A stretch of DNA of 64,000 bases, from NCBI RefSeq assembly GCF_030271515.1, contig NZ_JASCXI010000001.1, positions 868,001-932,000 of the forward strand, given 5' to 3'. Position 1 is the stretch's first letter; each line of letters begins with the position of its first letter. This DNA is from Erythrobacter oryzae. GTDB lineage: Bacteria > Pseudomonadota > Alphaproteobacteria > Sphingomonadales > Sphingomonadaceae. Shown piece by piece: positions 61,828 through 64,000 of this stretch. The translations under genes and the position numbers were made by a program. Under the pieces are notes generated by a model. It was not told the DNA's origin, did no database searches, and saw nothing but the letters and a program-made list of their open reading frames with translations.

Positions 61828-62423
61828 CAGAATTCCTCCGTCGCACCAAAGGCCCCGATTGGCGCTGCCTTCCGCAGCGCCGACCACGCCTGGTATCCTG
61901 CGGCCAGACGAACGCGATCCTGTTCACTCACTGCGCTGAACAGATGCGCCAGAAAAAGCGCCTTCGCTTCGTCCTCCGACCGCCGAGCCCTCTCGGCAAT
62001 CAGATCGCGTGGGCTTGCTCGATAAAGGCCGAAATATCGTGATACCCAGTCGAGCGTTTGTTCAGGCAGGTTCACGGCGCGAACGTCGAGGTCGCCCCGT
62101 AACCCCCGCAACGCTTCCGCGTCGGTTGGGTTTGGCATCGGTCTGCCAGCCGTAAGGTGGCGCACGAGGCCACGCGGCATCCGCGGGTTCCGGATGATGA
62201 CCGTGGCGCCCAGTGGGACGAGCTGTGCGACGTGCGCTAGGGCCTGTTCAGGCGAACAGGCTGGCGGAACGGTGGCCATGCGTGTGTCAAAGCGGGTCGA
62301 CAATGCGTCGTCCGCGGCGGTGAATGCGGCGGCGCAGACAATCCTGCTGCTTGGCGCCAATTCGGTGGCGGTGCGGATAATGGCGAGCGCGCACGTCGTG
62401 GCGGCCGCAGGTGAATATGTCAT
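61827..62423 (-). CDS. Hypothetical protein coupled to the exonuclease
   Basis: A 198-aa protein, family not recognised. The first half resembles a small alpha/beta domain (LAIIRTATELAPSSRIVCAA, ATVIIRNPRMPRGL). The second half is helical (QTLDWVSRYFGLYRASPRDL, AKALFLAHLFSAV). There is a GAGG ribosome site before the ATG at 62423. The stop overlaps the exonuclease start (TGATG), so it probably works with it. Confidence 0.65.
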   Translation of the reverse strand: MTYSPAAATTCALAIIRTATELAPSSRIVCAAAFTAADDALSTRFDTRMATVPPACSPEQALAHVAQLVPLGATVIIRNPRMPRGLVRHLTAGRPMPNPTDAEALRGLRGDLDVRAVNLPEQTLDWVSRYFGLYRASPRDLIAERARRSEDEAKALFLAHLFSAVSEQDRVRLAAGYQAWSALRKAAPIGAFGATEEF

Positions 62424-62444
62424 AATGAATTACCTCAAACGAAA

Positions 62445-62473
62445 GCGGCGGCGACCTTGAAGGTCGCCGCCGC
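62445..62473. terminator. Strong hairpin between element genes
   Basis: GCGGCGGCGACCT-TGA-AGGTCGCCGCCGC is a perfect 13-bp stem with a 3-base loop, placed between the end of the gene at 62504 and the start of the one at 62423, both on the minus strand. On the minus strand the bases after it are TTTCG, so it is a likely terminator or attenuator. Confidence 0.65.
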
Positions 62474-62503
62474 AGGGAAAAATTGGGATGGATCCGGTAG
62501 CGA

Positions 62504-63028
62504 TCAGCGAGCGCCACCATGCTGATGGTAGGCGCCCAGCTGGTGGGCCCTGAGGGAAGCAGTGTAAGGGGGCGGGTTAATCAGCACCCTGTCGAATTCA
62601 GCGGCCGCGGCTTCGATGCCGCCGCGGATGGCGTCTGGCGAAGGGGGTGTGACACGCACGAGACGGTCCGTGCGGAATTGCCATGCCTCCTTCCGATCCA
62701 TGGACACGAGCACCGCCGGCTTCTCTGACGGCAAAGATACCACATCAACGATGCGGGCCGTGGCGTGCCTGTCTTCGGTGGTGATCAGCACGAGTTGCGG
62801 GCCTGAAGTGCCGTCCTTGCGCTGTTCGAATACAGCCACAAGCACATCAAGCTTAGCCAGCGATGCTGTCTGCATCAGATGATCAAATGCAGGATCCCCC
62901 TCAATCATGCACGCTGATGCCACAGTAAAGCGTGTGCCTGATCCTGGAGGAGGCAGCCGCATCAGCGACGCCAGAGAGGCAGCGACCAAGCGATGTATCA
63001 TCGCTTCAGGTTGTTCAGATTTCATCAT
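62504..63028 (-). CDS. Hypothetical protein of the mobile element
   Basis: A 174-aa protein without a recognised family. It has a helical start (AMIHRLVAASLASLMRLPP), a central beta part (KLDVLVAVFEQRK, PQLVLITTEDRHATARIVDVV, PAVLVSMDRKEAWQF) and a helical end with ending LGAYHQHGGAR. There is AAGGA just before the ATG. Same strand as the exonuclease pair but separated from it by a strong hairpin. Role unknown. Confidence 0.6.
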   Translation of the reverse strand: MMKSEQPEAMIHRLVAASLASLMRLPPPGSGTRFTVASACMIEGDPAFDHLMQTASLAKLDVLVAVFEQRKDGTSGPQLVLITTEDRHATARIVDVVSLPSEKPAVLVSMDRKEAWQFRTDRLVRVTPPSPDAIRGGIEAAAAEFDRVLINPPPYTASLRAHQLGAYHQHGGAR

Positions 63029-63599
63029 AAGTCCTTCGGTTTCAATCCGTCGCTCGCGATAAGGACCTTTTCCTTTCTGCCGGACGGATCACCGTCCTCT
63101 TTCCCTTGCTTGGTGTTTTTGAACAAAAATCCTATACCTCAAGCATGAGCCAAGCACCGAACCAGAACCCGACGATGATCGAAGGGGACAATGCCCCATC
63201 GATGGATGGCGTTCGTGCTATTGGTGCTCTTCTGGCTGCATGCGCTAACTTACTTCAGGATAAACGGCGAAGGTCGCTCCGTCGCCCATCTGATAAGGCG
63301 ATATTCACATCTATCCTGACGAGTTGGATGGCGATTGTTGCCGCAGTTCTTTGTCGAAGTTCAGAATCGCGCCGCAAGATGCCGCTTCCCGCAGATAATC
63401 GACGGCGGGGTGTAATTCGACCGCCACAGACCTTCGCTGCCCCGTAACCCCTTCTGACACGGCCAATCGCGCTGCGGGCAAGGTCCCCAGCGCTGTCCCG
63501 AATTGACCGGCATGTGGTGCGAATCCTGCGAGTCCTGCGATATCGCAGGTGCCGCAGGTGCCTCAGGTGATCACACCGGTCCTGGCAGAGAATTTCCCC
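63029..63599. other. Gene-poor stretch between divergent element genes
   Basis: About 570 bp with no convincing gene. One frame (63145-63447, 100 aa from an ATG) is open, but has no ribosome site, no family features and a basic, low-complexity end, so it is not called with confidence. The right end holds the palindromic repeat array described separately; the rest presumably contains the promoters in both directions. Confidence 0.45.
63525..63565. promoter_or_regulatory. Palindromic CCTGC/GCAGG operator array
   Basis: A perfect 16-bp palindrome CCTGCGATATCGCAGG (63534-63549) is flanked by CCTGCG at 63525-63530 and by further GCAGGT and TCAGGT copies to about 63568. It lies 35 to 75 bases before the KfrA-like gene. 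KfrA proteins bind repeats upstream of their own gene, so this is a likely autoregulatory operator. Confidence 0.6.
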
Positions 63600-64000
63600 A
63601 TGAAGAAGAAGAAGGATTGGGTCTCCACGGAAGACCTATACAGTATGTTCGATGGCCTCGTTGAGGGTGGTGCCCAACTCGACGACCTTAACGGCTACAG
63701 CGCCGCAACCTCCTTGGGTTTACCGGCAAACGGCCGCCTCTACACCGCGTTTGGCCAGTGGAAATCAGCTCGCAAGGCCACCGCTGAAAACGCGACCTTT
63801 CTGCTGCCCACCGAATTGGTGACTGATTTCAGGCAGCAGCTGGAAACCATCCAGGCGCAAATCCTAACGTCGTTTTCCGACACCTGCAAAGCGGTTGGCG
63901 CTGAAATACAGGCGCGCAGCCGCCGCGAGGTCTTGGCCGCTGAAGAAGCGTTGGAGCGGCAGAAGAACGAGGTCGGGCACCTTGTCGATCAGCTGTGTAA
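63600..64000 (+). CDS. KfrA-like DNA-binding protein, N-terminal part (cut by window edge)
   Basis: A partial frame from ATG 63600 gives at least 133 residues. The start KKKKDWVSTEDLYSMFDGL, with GYSAATSLGLPANGRLYTAF and GQWKSARKA, matches the N-terminal DNA-binding domain of KfrA-type proteins. From about residue 65 a long helical, coiled-coil-like region follows (DFRQQLETIQAQILTSF, REVLAAEEALERQKNE). KfrA proteins are alpha-helical repressors of plasmids and integrative elements involved in stable maintenance. The frame runs on past the edge without a stop. Confidence 0.75.
   Translation, partial: MKKKKDWVSTEDLYSMFDGLVEGGAQLDDLNGYSAATSLGLPANGRLYTAFGQWKSARKATAENATFLLPTELVTDFRQQLETIQAQILTSFSDTCKAVGAEIQARSRREVLAAEEALERQKNEVGHLVDQLC

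Noticed and set aside
63145-63447. 100-aa plus-strand frame in the mobile element.
   Set aside because: No ribosome site, no recognisable domain, and a low-complexity basic end; kept only as a note in the gene-poor region.

Overview
The window is high-GC DNA with dense, often overlapping genes and the gene content of an alphaproteobacterium, most likely a sphingomonad (Erythrobacteraceae/Sphingomonadaceae). Supporting signs are the DUF6456 protein, the iorAB-mocA set, the sphingomonad-type soluble histidine kinase, the WalW-like deacetylase and the GTA-type holin. This placement is inferred from gene content only.

Layout. 1-10.1 kb is ordinary chromosome: a PepSY/response regulator/sensor kinase cluster (minus), a SIMPL protein, an ABC-F ATPase with a UDG-family protein, a DUF6456 gene divergent from an XRE regulator, a GT4 glycosyltransferase, and yajC-secD-secF (minus). 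A perfect 36-bp inverted repeat and tRNA-Pro(GGG) follow.

10.6-43.0 kb is a 32-kb extracellular contractile injection system (eCIS, Afp/PVC-like) locus. A LuxR-type regulator with a degenerate receiver lies divergent to one long plus-strand run. That run is: a stand-alone receiver-like protein, a DUF4255/Pvc16 terminator, an unknown protein, sheath 1, tube 1, a very large sheath 2, tube 2, the Pvc7 LysM protein, a 53-aa ORF, the Pvc8 gpD-like hub, a gp5/VgrG-like spike, a 694-aa protein with a C-terminal membrane segment, gp25 (Pvc9), baseplate J (Pvc11), gpI (Pvc12), two related unknown proteins, an IPT/Ig-like protein, a 664-aa protein ending in a membrane anchor, a protein in the tape-measure position, an AAA+ ATPase (Pvc15), and a 1179-aa DUF4157 (eCIScore) effector. 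The effector's last third changes abruptly in base composition. Many junctions overlap by 1-4 bases, which suggests translational coupling. Together the genes would build a contractile sheath and tube on a baseplate, length-control and cap it, and load a DUF4157 cargo. The two membrane-anchored components suggest a particle tethered to a membrane rather than freely released.

43.1-58.5 kb returns to chromosome: xdhC overlapping mocA tail to tail, iorB and iorA, a CoA-ester lyase, an orphan 3-TM holin, an STM3941-family protein, aroQ, accB-accC, a TetR/NTF2-like divergent pair with a clear operator palindrome, NDH-2, an Lrp regulator, a histidine kinase with a degenerate catalytic domain, and a polysaccharide deacetylase.

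58.6-64.0 kb holds tRNA-Ile2(CAT) or Met, then tRNA-Pro(TGG). Next to the tRNA-Pro is a tyrosine integrase that begins a mobile element of visibly lower GC. The element carries a DnaQ-like exonuclease, unknown genes, strong hairpins, and a KfrA-like DNA-binding protein that runs off the window behind a palindromic operator-like array.
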